Below are positions 1-8,900 of a stretch of DNA of 45,539 bases, in pieces (the first letter of the stretch is position 1; every line of letters begins with the position of its first letter). The stretch is from Muribaculum sp. (GTDB taxonomy: Bacteria; Bacillota; Clostridia; Lachnospirales; Lachnospiraceae), in assembly GCA_023663735.1 (NCBI GenBank), contig JAMPGV010000016.1:1-45539 (forward strand), written 5' to 3'. Under the pieces are notes generated by a model. The model was not told the origin of the DNA. It was given only the letters and a program-made list of their open reading frames with translations, and ran no database searches. Made by a program: the position numbers and the translations under genes.

Positions 1-217
1 CTGCCATGATGCCCAAATCATTATATAAATTATCTGTTAGAACATTGTCTATCGTTACAATATCCAGCGTATCTTCTGTTGCGTCCGTATCCTCTGGGTG
101 TAATGTCTTATACAGCGCAAGCAAATTCTTTTTATCTTGGAAAAGGTCTAAAAACACACTGTTTTTTGCGGTACGCTTTGCCTTGACTTCCTGTGTCCGC
201 TTTGTATCGTCCTGCAC
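1..217 (-). CDS. Rpn-family (PD-(D/E)XK) nuclease/transposase-like protein, N-terminal part
   Basis: Reading the minus strand from a GTG at 217 gives an open frame of 72 codons that leaves the window. It contains FLDLFQDKKNLLALYKTLHP and, further on, DNVLTDNLYNDLGIMA, which is typical of the N-terminal nuclease region of Rpn/YhgA-like recombination-promoting nucleases. The start is supported by an AGGTG Shine-Dalgarno five bases upstream and by a good promoter at 284-312. Rpn proteins are DNA endonucleases, often multicopy, linked to recombination and phage defence. The catalytic core lies outside the window, so activity cannot be judged. Family assignment is by recognition of the sequence pattern. 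Confidence 0.75.
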   Translation of the reverse strand, partial: MQDDTKRTQEVKAKRTAKNSVFLDLFQDKKNLLALYKTLHPEDTDATEDTLDIVTIDNVLTDNLYNDLGIMA

Positions 218-283
218 CTTATCACCTCGGTTTCCTAAAATCTGTGACAGAAGATAGTATAGATTGCTCCCTGTCACACCCTA

Positions 284-312
284 ATTATACAGAAAAATGT
301 TCGTGTTTACAA
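284..312 (-). promoter_or_regulatory. Promoter of the Rpn-family gene
   Basis: On the minus strand TTGTAA (307-312) and TATAAT (284-289) are separated by 17 bases, a near-consensus sigma-A promoter. The leader carries an 8-bp inverted repeat, TGTGACAG (243-250) against CTGTCACA (271-278), which could fold as a hairpin upstream of the ribosome binding site. Confidence 0.7.
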
Positions 313-445
313 TAAAATTCGCATTAAAGACAAAACAATTCATTCCGTAGAACCGGATACGCAAACTGGCATGGTAAAAAAGTTCTGTTTTGGCTCTTTT
401 TATAAAGCCATTTTCCCTATACACTGTCAATATCCCGCTGAGAGA

Positions 446-494
446 AGTTTGCGTCCGCGCCGCACCGCAAACTAGGAGCCGGACAAGGCGGCGC
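446..494 (+). promoter_or_regulatory. Possible H-type pseudoknot leader of the ECF S-component gene
   Basis: An 8-bp stem AGTTTGCG (446-453) with CGCAAACT (466-473) encloses a 12-base loop. Seven bases of that loop, GCGCCGC (457-463), are perfectly complementary to GCGGCGC (488-494) downstream. Together they describe a compact H-type pseudoknot ending seven bases before the GAGGAG Shine-Dalgarno (501-506). The pairing is seen directly; a riboswitch role is inference. It does not match the TPP, THF or preQ1-I consensus as I know them. Confidence 0.45.
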
Positions 495-512
495 AGAAAT
501 GAGGAGTATACA

Positions 513-1310
513 ATGAGAAAAAAGAGTTATGGCATGTTGATCGCAGGACTGATCCTTCTGCTTCTTTCCATCGTCTGCACGATTTTGTGGACTTATCCGA
601 GATATCAGGCCGGAGAGGAGCGCCCTTATGCCTACAGTCTGATCGCCCTGTTTGCGGCCGTCATGCTGACCCTGCGCGGCCTGTATCTGACGCTGGTCGG
701 CTCTGCCGCCTCCCGGAAAGCAGACCTGCGGCGTCTGGCACAGGCGGGTCTTTTGGCCGCCCTGTGCTACATCGGTTTCGCCTTCTTTAAAATCGACATT
801 CCCGTGGGGACGGAGAAGACTTCCTTCCACTTCGGCAATGTGTTCTGCGTGCTGGCCGCTCTGCTGGTGGGCGGTTACTGGGGCGGTCTGGCGGGCGCCA
901 TAGGCATGACCATCGGCGATCTGACCACCGCCTACGTCACTAGCGCCCCCAAAACATTCTTCTTAAAACTGTGCATCGGCTTGATCGTCGGTCTGGTGGC
1001 GCACAAAATTTTCAAATTAAGCCGCACCCACTCCCCGAAATATGTGATGGGCGTCACGATTCTGGCGAGCGTCTGCGGCATGGGATTTAACGTTGTGGCC
1101 GATCCTCTGACCGGGTATTTTTACAAGACCTATCTGCTGGGCGTGCCGCAGGAACTGTCCAAAGCGCTGTCCAAAATGGGCGCTGTGACCACCTTTGTGA
1201 ACGCCGTGGTAGCGGTGGCGGCGGCCTCCGTGTTCTATCTGGCGCTTCGTCCCGCCCTCAAAAAATCCGGCCTGTTCATACAGCTGGACGCAGAAAAGCC
1301 CACCATGTAA
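513..1310 (+). CDS. ECF transporter S component (PF07155-like)
   Basis: The 265-residue membrane protein has two N-terminal hydrophobic segments (about 8-28 and 40-62) and then a core of about five more. The core segment TSFHFGNVFCVLAALLVGG followed by GGLAGAIGMTIGDL and SAPKTFFLKL is characteristic of ECF-ribofla_trS S components, which bind a vitamin or related compound and dock onto a shared EcfAA'T energy module. No EcfA or EcfT gene is adjacent, as expected for a group II system. The ATG at 513 follows GAGGAG by six bases; the frame is open further upstream but those codons overlap the structured leader. The two extra N-terminal helices are unusual. The substrate cannot be told from the sequence. 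Confidence 0.8.
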   Translation: MRKKSYGMLIAGLILLLLSIVCTILWTYPRYQAGEERPYAYSLIALFAAVMLTLRGLYLTLVGSAASRKADLRRLAQAGLLAALCYIGFAFFKIDIPVGTEKTSFHFGNVFCVLAALLVGGYWGGLAGAIGMTIGDLTTAYVTSAPKTFFLKLCIGLIVGLVAHKIFKLSRTHSPKYVMGVTILASVCGMGFNVVADPLTGYFYKTYLLGVPQELSKALSKMGAVTTFVNAVVAVAAASVFYLALRPALKKSGLFIQLDAEKPTM

Positions 1311-1317
1311 AACAGAC

Positions 1318-1332
1318 CGGATGCTTCATCCG
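1318..1332. terminator. Small hairpin between convergent genes, possible weak terminator
   Basis: CGGATG-CTT-CATCCG fills the 22-bp gap between the ECF gene and the convergent DUF4097 gene. On the minus strand a TTTT run follows about seven bases after the stem; on the plus strand there is no T-tract. Termination is therefore only weakly supported. Confidence 0.35.
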
Positions 1333-2232
1333 TCACTCGGCAAAATGCACCTCGATACTGCCCGCGGCACATTCCAGCTCCATCCCGGCAGAGGCATTGT
1401 TGTCGATATCCTTCGTCCGGCTCAGACCGCTGAAGGAAGTGCTGCCGATGCGGATATCGCCCATTGCAACCGAAACCGTATAGTTATAGTCCGTTTCCGC
1501 TCCGCCCATCCGGAACACCACACTGCCCGCGGCGCACTCCACATCCGCAAATTCCCGGATGCCGCCGCTGACCTCCAGAGAACCCGCTCCGACCTCGGCG
1601 TCCAGTCTGCCCACGTCCAGATCGTCCAGCGTAATCGCTCCGGCGCCCAGCTCGATATCCAGCTCGGACGCCGTCAGCGTACTCTTTCCACGCAGTTCTC
1701 CGGCTCCCAGCACCATCTCAACCTCGTCGAACGTATACCCTGCCGGAATTGCCAGCAGGAGCGTACAGTCGGAACCCGTTTCCTGTGATTTCCGGATGCA
1801 CTTCAAATGAAGCGTTCCGTCGCTCACATAGCCCTGATAGGATTTGGCTTTCTTCACGCTCACATGGAAGTCTTCATCCTCGGAGTCCTCCAAGACCACA
1901 GTACAGCCTCCCGCCTCGATTTCCAGTTCTCTGACCGCCGACACGTCAGGGTCGAAAACCTGTTCCGCATCTCCGCTCAGCACGTCATATCCCGCCGCAA
2001 AGTTCCCTTTTAATTCATCTTCCAGCGAAAAGCGCACACCGCTGTCGAGCCGATCCAGATCTCCCAGTTTGGAGAGAATATCCTCCTCCAGATCCCCGTC
2101 CAGACGGATGGAGTTCCTAAGCTGCGAAAACGTAATCGGCCCTTGAACCGCTCCCGCCGCAAGACTCATCCCCATTCCGCCCACGATCATCACAAGCGCC
2201 AGAATTCCACAGATTTTCATAAACTTTTTCAT
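1333..2232 (-). CDS. DUF4097 family (putative adhesin-like) membrane-anchored protein
   Basis: The 299-residue protein has an N-terminal hydrophobic helix (about 5-27) that serves as signal or anchor. Beyond about residue 100 it consists of repeating short strands such as LDIELGAGAITLDDL, LDAEVGAGSLEVSGG and VECAAGSVVF, the solenoid-like beta pattern of DUF4097. Its ATG overlaps the stop codon of the upstream DUF1700 gene by four bases, and AGGAGG lies eight bases upstream, so the two are translationally coupled. In Firmicutes these proteins accompany a PadR regulator and a HAAS/DUF1700 membrane protein in envelope-stress-like modules. The biochemical function is unknown. Confidence 0.8.
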   Translation of the reverse strand: MKKFMKICGILALVMIVGGMGMSLAAGAVQGPITFSQLRNSIRLDGDLEEDILSKLGDLDRLDSGVRFSLEDELKGNFAAGYDVLSGDAEQVFDPDVSAVRELEIEAGGCTVVLEDSEDEDFHVSVKKAKSYQGYVSDGTLHLKCIRKSQETGSDCTLLLAIPAGYTFDEVEMVLGAGELRGKSTLTASELDIELGAGAITLDDLDVGRLDAEVGAGSLEVSGGIREFADVECAAGSVVFRMGGAETDYNYTVSVAMGDIRIGSTSFSGLSRTKDIDNNASAGMELECAAGSIEVHFAE

Positions 2233-2978
2233 GCTGCCGCCCTCCTACCGAATTTAGAAGCCAAATATTTGCAAAGACTGCTCAGACCGCTGAAAATCGC
2301 CGGTGTGACAATTCCGGCCAGCGCCACGGTCAGCATGAGGAAAAGGATGCCCAAGCCGCCGCAGACCAGCCCGCCGCCCATCAGCGCAACCCCCACAAGC
2401 GGCGTCTCGATCAGACACATACATCCCACAACAATCAAAACTACCAACACGACAAGCAGAACAAACGAAGCCAGACCGATGGCCAAAATGACGGAAAACC
2501 ATCCCACAAGAGCGCCGATCACCGCACTCCCCAGCGCGGACACCAGCCCGGCAAGGATCGGAATCAGGAAAATCGCCCCTATGATGCAGAGTACCAGCTG
2601 CCAAGTGGGCATCTCGCCCGGTTTTTTGAACTTCGACGCGTCTTCTCGGAATTTTCCCTGTGATTTTTCATCGGATTGTCCTGATGATTGTCCCGCATTT
2701 TCCTGCTCCTGCGTCCCGGCGTTCTGGTATTTGATCACGGGATGATCCATGCGGTTTTTCTGCAAATCCTCCTCCCGGTATCCGTTCCCGGCCAGCCCCC
2801 GCTTGATATTCTCGGCGACTCTGGCCGGATTTCCCAATGCCTCCAGCACATCCTGCTCGTTCTCAGCTCCCGCATCCTCAAAATAGTCGTTATAATACCG
2901 CAGGGCCGCATCCCGTTCCGCCTGTGGAATCCCCTGCAGCAGCCTCTCCAGCTGTCTTATAAACTCCGCTCTGTCCAT
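2229..2978 (-). CDS. DUF1700/HAAS-domain membrane protein
   Basis: The 249-residue protein begins with a soluble HAAS-type helical domain (MDRAEFIRQLERLLQGIP, then NDYFEDAG and a segment resembling LGNPARVAENIK). A polar linker (about 85-120) leads to at least three hydrophobic segments rich in Gly, Val and Leu between about 128 and 230. HAAS domains are thought to interact with PadR-type regulators, which fits the padR gene 21 bases upstream. GAGGG precedes the ATG. It is the middle gene of a three-gene operon. Signalling between membrane and regulator is inferred from the family, not shown here. Confidence 0.8.
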   Translation of the reverse strand: MDRAEFIRQLERLLQGIPQAERDAALRYYNDYFEDAGAENEQDVLEALGNPARVAENIKRGLAGNGYREEDLQKNRMDHPVIKYQNAGTQEQENAGQSSGQSDEKSQGKFREDASKFKKPGEMPTWQLVLCIIGAIFLIPILAGLVSALGSAVIGALVGWFSVILAIGLASFVLLVVLVVLIVVGCMCLIETPLVGVALMGGGLVCGGLGILFLMLTVALAGIVTPAIFSGLSSLCKYLASKFGRRAAA

Positions 2979-2999
2979 ATTTCCCTCTCATTCCGCCGT

Positions 3000-3359
3000 T
3001 CATACGGCACCCTTTCCTGAATCTTTGCACTTCCCCGCAGACTCCGTCCTGCCCTCAAACAAGCTCGTCACCTTTTCCGCATATTGTCTCCATTCGCTCT
3101 CATAGAGCTGCAGCTGCGCCCAACCCCTGCTGGTCACCTTATAATACCGCCTGTTGCGCCCCGCGCACTCCATGTCATACACGATCAGACACTCATCCTT
3201 CTGGAGCCTCCGAAGCACCGGATAGAGCGTGGATTCCGACAGATCAATGACCCGTCGGACGTCCTGTGTGATCTTGTATCCATAAGTCCCCTCCGGTTCC
3301 TTGGACACTACGGCCAGCACAATCGCATCTAAGAGAGCCGCACCCGTATTAAATACCAT
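3000..3359 (-). CDS. PadR family transcriptional regulator
   Basis: The 119-residue protein fits the short PadR class: a winged helix from about 8 to 85 including YGYKITQDVRRVIDLSESTLYPVLRRLQKDE split across recognition helix and wing (YYKVTSRGWAQL), followed by a short C-terminal dimerisation helix. GGGGG lies seven bases before the ATG. It is the first gene of the operon with DUF1700 and DUF4097. Self-complementary elements at 3375-3414 and 3463-3496 lie between it and its promoter, so autoregulation is likely. PadR proteins usually repress and respond to ligand or membrane stress; the inducer is unknown. Confidence 0.88.
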   Translation of the reverse strand: MVFNTGAALLDAIVLAVVSKEPEGTYGYKITQDVRRVIDLSESTLYPVLRRLQKDECLIVYDMECAGRNRRYYKVTSRGWAQLQLYESEWRQYAEKVTSLFEGRTESAGKCKDSGKGAV

Positions 3360-3374
3360 TTTTATACCCCCGCA

Positions 3375-3414
3375 TATCGCAGGTCTACCTGCGATACTAC
3401 AGTCTGATAGACTG
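3375..3414. promoter_or_regulatory. Two adjacent inverted repeats in the padR leader
   Basis: TATCGCAGGT-CT-ACCTGCGATA (3375-3396) is a perfect 10-bp inverted repeat, and CAGTCT-GAT-AGACTG (3400-3414) is a second, 6-bp one. They start 16 bases upstream of the padR ATG and would lie in its 5' untranslated region. They may be operators or RNA hairpins limiting translation. Confidence 0.5.
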
Positions 3415-3462
3415 CAGCATTTTCCGCAGTCCGTCCTAAAATCCCGTCTGTACTCTTGAATT

Positions 3463-3496
3463 TATAATATTATATGTTGTATAATATTATAGACAA
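3463..3496 (-). promoter_or_regulatory. padR operon promoter embedded in a repeated palindrome
   Basis: The 12-bp self-complementary word TATAATATTATA occurs twice (3463-3474 and 3480-3491) with centres 17 bp apart. On the minus strand it supplies a perfect -10 TATAAT (3469-3474) with a -35-like TTGTCT (3491-3496) 16 bp upstream. Overlap of the promoter with a repeated dyad suggests repressor control, probably by PadR (inference). Confidence 0.55.
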
Positions 3497-3522
3497 TAAT
3501 AATATATAGCATCTCATAGAAA

Positions 3523-3549
3523 ATGTCAAGGACAAAACGTCCTTGACAT
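3523..3549 (-). terminator. Intrinsic terminator after the solute-binding-protein gene
   Basis: ATGTCAAGGAC-AAAAC-GTCCTTGACAT is a perfect 11-bp hairpin beginning 26 bases after the stop codon. On the minus strand it is followed by a short TTTTCT tract. It separates this gene from the padR operon promoter. Confidence 0.65.
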
Positions 3550-3575
3550 CAAAAGTGGAACATATTCGATTCTGT

Positions 3576-5831
3576 CTACCAATTCTCATCCAGATAAAGC
3601 TGTACGCGGTTTTGGATGATGACGGCCACAGCATCAGCCGATTTCCGGTTCTGGAAAAACGCCTCCGCTTCCTCAAAGATGATGCGGGAGATTGCGGCGT
3701 CTTTGGAAGTGTCAAACTGCGCCGTCTCCAGCAAAGAAATCACCAACGCGGCCTCATCCTCCGTCACCGCATGATATTCATATTCTTTCCCATTATAGAT
3801 CACCGTGCCGTATTTGGGCAAAGACCTGCCGCTTGTATCCGACAGGATATCGCCGTTGGAATCCCTAAGATATTCCACCGCGGTCATTCTTTGCCGTAAA
3901 GCCTCTTTCCGACAGGGAAAACCATCTTTCTGCCATTCCCCGTCCTCCGCATTGGCCAAAAACTCAATGAACTTCCAGGCTTCTTCTTTATGTTTGCTTT
4001 TAGAAGCGATTGCACAGGCATTGAAAGTAACAAGTTCACAGCCGTTGCTTCCGTCTGCAGTCGGATATCCGATAAAAGTTACGCCGCCGTACTGCTCGTC
4101 ATACAGCTGGATATCCTGATAAGCCGAAACTGACACCAAACTAAGCAGCAGTCCGCCTTCCCGCATCTTCTCGCTGTCAACCGTCGAATAATCATATGTC
4201 ACACTGTCTGGAGAGGGATACCTGCCGGCAAATAGGAGCATCTTCTTAAATTTGTCACAATCAAAATCCGCTCTGCCGCTTGTCCAGTCAATGAAATCTC
4301 TGTATCCGAATTTCAGACAGGTTCTTAAGATGGACTGATTGTTGGGAAAAGACTCCGGCTGCATATCCGGATTTTGATCTATGATTTCTGCCATTTCCTC
4401 AAAAGTCCATCCGATCTCCTCACCCACAAAATCGGTTCTTCCGATCAGCGTTGACAGTCTGACCGTGGCCGGGATCGCTGTCAAAATACCGTCAAAGGTA
4501 TAATTTGCAAGAACATTCTCCAGAAAATCCTCTTTGTCTAACACCGGGCTTTGTGCCAGATAAGGGTCTAAGTCTTCAAACACTCCGTTTCCCGCAAGAG
4601 CCTCTGCATTCAGATTCCATAAAGCCAAGAGATCCGGGCAGTTTTCCTCCGAGATGATATCCAGATTCAGATTCTGCAGCGCTTCCTCGTCAGAGAGATA
4701 GACCTCTCCGCCGTCGGTATAATTTCGGATCGTGATATGACAGGTATCGCTCTGTCTGTTAAACGCAGCTGCCGCTGCTTGTAAATCTCCTCCTGCGTCT
4801 AAGGCCCCCAGCACAAGCTCCGTTTTCTCAGGGAGCGCGGAGGCGTCCGTCTTCGCAAGAACCGCCATCTCCGCGGAGGCTCTGCCCAATCCGCTTCTGG
4901 TGAACACTTTGATCGTCCCATCTTCATCACAGAAAAAAGCCCCCATCGGATTTACGCTGATTCCGCAGTCCGCCCAATCCAGAAGTTTTTCCGCGGACTC
5001 TGCCGCCAACTGATAGCCGTACAGGCTGCCTCCGTCGTTTAGCAGAAAATCACAGTCGCTTCCGGCAATGAGATTATACTGCATACTGACCGGAACGTTT
5101 TGATAAATCCGATCGTCCAGCTTTCCCGACTCAAAATCAACGGAAGCGAGCGATGTGCCGTCCGCCAGAAGCCGCCCGCTTTGGTAACTCACATAAACTC
5201 TCCCGTCCTTTCCCACGCCGATGCTGTCCACATGACTGTCCTTCAGCGCAATTTCCCCTGACAGGGTCCCATCCGCGTTCATCAAGGCGATCGTATTATT
5301 TTGCAGCACGATATACATCCGGTTCTGGCAATCCACGGCAAACATCTGGGATAATCTCGCGCCGAATGCGGAAAGGTCCACCTGCATCTGTAGTTCTCCC
5401 TGCCCGTCAAACACAAGAATCCTGCCATATGGCTCTGATAAAACCGAATCGGAGACATACACCCTTCCGTCTTCCGCCACCCGGATATCATAGGTAAATC
5501 CGGCCTCGGCGCTCAGCAGCATTTTTCTTGTCTCCCGCTGCTCCGTCAGGGAATATTCGCACAAGAAGCGTTTGACCGCAGAAGAATCCGCTTCTGTCTT
5601 GGTATAATAGAGAAAATCTCCTATGATTCTGGAGTCTGCTACATTGGCAGCCTCGGCGCCAAAGAGTTCCACATATTCCGGAACATAGACATATTGCGTC
5701 TCCTGCTCCTTGCCATCGCTCTCCTCCGCCACAAGATCGTCCCCCGCCTTTGCGCAGGCGCAAAAAAGCAAACAGAACGCCAGCAGGACCGGGAGGATCT
5801 TCCTATTCGGTTTCTGATTTCTGTCGTTCAT
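3576..5831 (-). CDS. Extracellular solute-binding lipoprotein with N-terminal propeller-like region
   Basis: The 751-residue protein has a basic N-terminus, a hydrophobic core and Cys residues (LLFCACAKAG) compatible with a lipoprotein signal. Residues about 50-330 contain repeats of the form DGRVYVS / NRMYIVL / GRILVFDGQGEL, typical of beta-propeller blades. From about 335 the chain reads as an ABC family 1 sugar-binding protein: ELVLGALDAGGDLQAAAAAFN, LDIISEENCPDLLAL, then CAIASKSKHKEEAWKFIEFL. No permease or ATPase genes are near, so transport or sensing is uncertain. It lies downstream of the giant pectate-lyase-like gene but a terminator separates them. GAGG lies seven bases before the ATG. 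Confidence 0.75.
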   Translation of the reverse strand: MNDRNQKPNRKILPVLLAFCLLFCACAKAGDDLVAEESDGKEQETQYVYVPEYVELFGAEAANVADSRIIGDFLYYTKTEADSSAVKRFLCEYSLTEQRETRKMLLSAEAGFTYDIRVAEDGRVYVSDSVLSEPYGRILVFDGQGELQMQVDLSAFGARLSQMFAVDCQNRMYIVLQNNTIALMNADGTLSGEIALKDSHVDSIGVGKDGRVYVSYQSGRLLADGTSLASVDFESGKLDDRIYQNVPVSMQYNLIAGSDCDFLLNDGGSLYGYQLAAESAEKLLDWADCGISVNPMGAFFCDEDGTIKVFTRSGLGRASAEMAVLAKTDASALPEKTELVLGALDAGGDLQAAAAAFNRQSDTCHITIRNYTDGGEVYLSDEEALQNLNLDIISEENCPDLLALWNLNAEALAGNGVFEDLDPYLAQSPVLDKEDFLENVLANYTFDGILTAIPATVRLSTLIGRTDFVGEEIGWTFEEMAEIIDQNPDMQPESFPNNQSILRTCLKFGYRDFIDWTSGRADFDCDKFKKMLLFAGRYPSPDSVTYDYSTVDSEKMREGGLLLSLVSVSAYQDIQLYDEQYGGVTFIGYPTADGSNGCELVTFNACAIASKSKHKEEAWKFIEFLANAEDGEWQKDGFPCRKEALRQRMTAVEYLRDSNGDILSDTSGRSLPKYGTVIYNGKEYEYHAVTEDEAALVISLLETAQFDTSKDAAISRIIFEEAEAFFQNRKSADAVAVIIQNRVQLYLDENW

Positions 5832-5887
5832 ATCGTTTCCTCGTCAGCTTCACGCTTATTGGCATATCATTACACAATCCGGATTCC

Positions 5888-5923
5888 GAAAAACAGGGAA
5901 GACGTTCCACACATCTTCCCTGT
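5888..5923 (-). terminator. Intrinsic terminator after the giant surface protein gene
   Basis: On the minus strand a 10-bp stem ACAGGGAAGA / TCTTCCCTGT (5893-5902 with 5914-5923) with an 11-base loop is followed directly by TTTTT. It begins 16 bases after the stop codon at 5940. Confidence 0.8.
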
Positions 5924-5939
5924 CCGCTTCTAGTGTCAG

Positions 5940-8900
5940 TCAAAAACCGCGTCTGCGCTGCGCCTCTTCCTTAAAACTCTGGATCAGGCTTGCGGCGTCA
6001 TTCCAAGTCCCCTCGCCGACAATCTGCATGGGTTTGCCGACAATCTTGAATTTCACGGTCTTTGTGCCGCTGTAATCGTTGATGCCCATGAGAACCGCCG
6101 TGGCGGTGCCTTTTTTGACATTGTTGGTGTAGGAGGCAATCACATAATCCGTTCCCAGCACAAGCGTCTTGGTGTAAGGCTTCTTGTTCTCATCTTTCAA
6201 TTTGATGGTAACGGTCAAGTCGCTTGCCTGCAGCGAAACGGGCTTGCCGGTGTAGGTCTTGGTGATGGCCTTTTTGCCTTCCTTTGCAAGCACTGCCTTC
6301 GCACCGGCGATGTTCGTTCCCACCGTAACCTCCAGCCGCTTAGTCTGTCCTGTGAGATTTACGGTATCTTTGGCCACCGCCGTCACATAAATCTTGCCCG
6401 CAGCCAGCTTTTCCCCGGCGTCGTAGAGCGTTGTTCCGTCCTCCTTGTAGACCTGCAGCGTGTACTGTGAGGCCTTGAGCGCGGTTCCGTCCTTGTCAAG
6501 CACTGTCGCCGTCACTTTGCCGGCCTTTAAGTTCGTATACGCTTTAACCGCCTGAATCTCCAGTCCGGCCAGATCAAGCTGTCCGATGGTATACGTTGCG
6601 CCGGTGTATTTCTTGGCATAATTGCCTTTTCCGGTAATCGTAATCTTCGCAGGGGCAGACTCTCCCGCCACCTTCTTGTTGAGCGTGTACTTTGCGGTGT
6701 AATCCGTACCGTTTCTGAGTTTACGGCCGTCGTAGGTCACGGTGATGGACGCCGGAGCCGCACCCTTTACGGCATAGACGCCGGGCTGAACTTCCACTTT
6801 GAGCTTCTCCGCATTCTTCGAGAGATCCACCGCCGTAATCTTGAAGGTCTTCTTCACCTTGGTGGCATTGCCCTTCGCGTCCTTCTCACCTGTGATCAGA
6901 ATCGTCGCGGTACCCTTGTTCACATTGTTGGAGAGCGCCACATTGGCCGCGATGGGATCGCCCTCCGCCGTCTTGTAGCATTTAGATACCGGATCATACT
7001 GATACTCCGTGGAGGTTCTGTCCTTTAAGGTCAGCGTGAAATTGGGATACTGCGCCTCGCCCGTATAGGTCACTGCATCAATCTTGGCAAGCTTGGAGGA
7101 TTTTAGGTTCAACAGTCCCTCCGTCACCGTGTCCACTTCCACAATCTGAAAGGTCTTGGAAAGATCTTTGCCCGCATAGTTGCCCTTTCCGGTCACGGTC
7201 ACCGTCGCGTCCCCGGGCTTGGTATTATTTTTATAACTCACGGTATAATCGACGCCCTGCGTCAGCAGTTTCCCATTGTCGATATCGTAATCCGCCACGC
7301 CGATGTTCGGCAAGATCTTGGCTCCCGTATACGCATAGGACTTCTCCAGCCCGATGATGTGAATGCCCTCTTTGCTCGCGAAAACGCCTGTCACGCCATA
7401 GACTGCTTTCAGGGTCACGTCCTGCGTCACCGTGTAGGGCATCGTCACCTTTTCGCCGTTCACGCTCCAATATTTGAAGACATAGCCGGACTTCTCGCAC
7501 TCGCCGGGATCAATGGTCTTGCCGGACTCGATCAGCCGCTCTTTTCCGCCGCCGTCAACCAGCGTTCCGCCGTCCGTATCCAGCGTCACGGTGTAATAAA
7601 CCGTCTGGTCGCCCTCGGCCGCATACAGCGCTTTCAGCGTAATTGTATTGTTCTGATCCGCATCCGCGGGATTGACCGTGTAAACCGCTGTAATCAGCTC
7701 GCCCGTACCCCCGATGCTCCAGCCCGTGAACTTCTGTCCGGCCGCCGGCGTACAAGCGCCCAGCGTCACGTTCTGCCCCGCTGTGACGGTGACGCTCTCC
7801 TGCGTTCCCGCGGGCAGCGTTCCGCCGTTTGCATCATACTTCAGCGTGTAGGGAATCGCCTCGTAGACCGCCTCGAGCAGAATCACGCCGTCCAGCGCAT
7901 CCTCAGCGCTGACGGTATAGGAATCTTCCTTGCGCGTAGCGCCGCCGTCCGTCGTCCAGCCTTTGAAGAGATATCCTGCCGGAGGCATGCAGACGGGCAG
8001 TTCCACCACGTCTCCCTCCTTGAAGACTCCGCCCTCGATCGATCCCTCCGCGGTTCCTGCGCCAATCCGATACAGAACCGTGTATTGATGTTCGGTGAAG
8101 TTCAGATTAAAATATACGACGCCTCTTTCTCCCTCGGCGTACAAATAATACGTTCCCGCCTCATTTACTTCAAACGTCTTAGCGGTCCGCTTCTTCCCAA
8201 TGTCTTTCAGCGATATCCGCCCAGCCTCCGCAAGAGAACCGTCCGCCGCCCGCTTGGCAAGCACCAGATCATATTGTTTATTCTGATCCGGCGCTTTGGT
8301 CAAAGCCAGCTCCGCTTTCAAAATACCGGGGCCGCCCGCCGTGAACTCAATGGTCTTCAGCAGTCCGTCCTCATTGCCTTCGATGTTCTTGTCCGTCAGG
8401 CGCACGCCGTTGGTGAAAAGCCCCATGGCATCGCCGTTATTGGCATCCGCTTTGACAGTCATATAATATTTCGGGTTTTCCTGTCCCTCGGAACCGACGC
8501 CGCCAGCCAGCGCATGAATCGTAAAGCCGCCCACGGGCGTCGGCTCCGTAATGTTCACCTCCGACTTGCCGTTCAGATAATCGGCGAAATCTTTGGACAC
8601 ATCCAGCGAATGTTTCACGTCATCCACCGCATTCCAGTGTGCATAGACGGTGAAATCGCCGTTCATCCGCGAACCGTCCACCTTGTCGATATAATTGCCG
8701 CCCTCCAGCGCGTCGTACCAGCCCGTGAACGCATAGCCGGCCCGCGTGGTACGCTGGGTGATCTCATAAATCTGCTTGGTCGAGATCCAGACCGTCGCCA
8801 CGGCGCTGCCGCCGTTGGAATTGAAAATCAGCCGATAGGTTGTCACAACCTCCGTATCATCCTCCGCCCAATCCGCATACAGGGTGGCGTTGCCGTTTAC

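Noticed and set aside
434-446. TPP riboswitch suggested by a CTGAGA word upstream of the ECF gene
   Set aside because: The other conserved TPP elements (the ACCTGA and GCGTAGGGAA regions) are absent.
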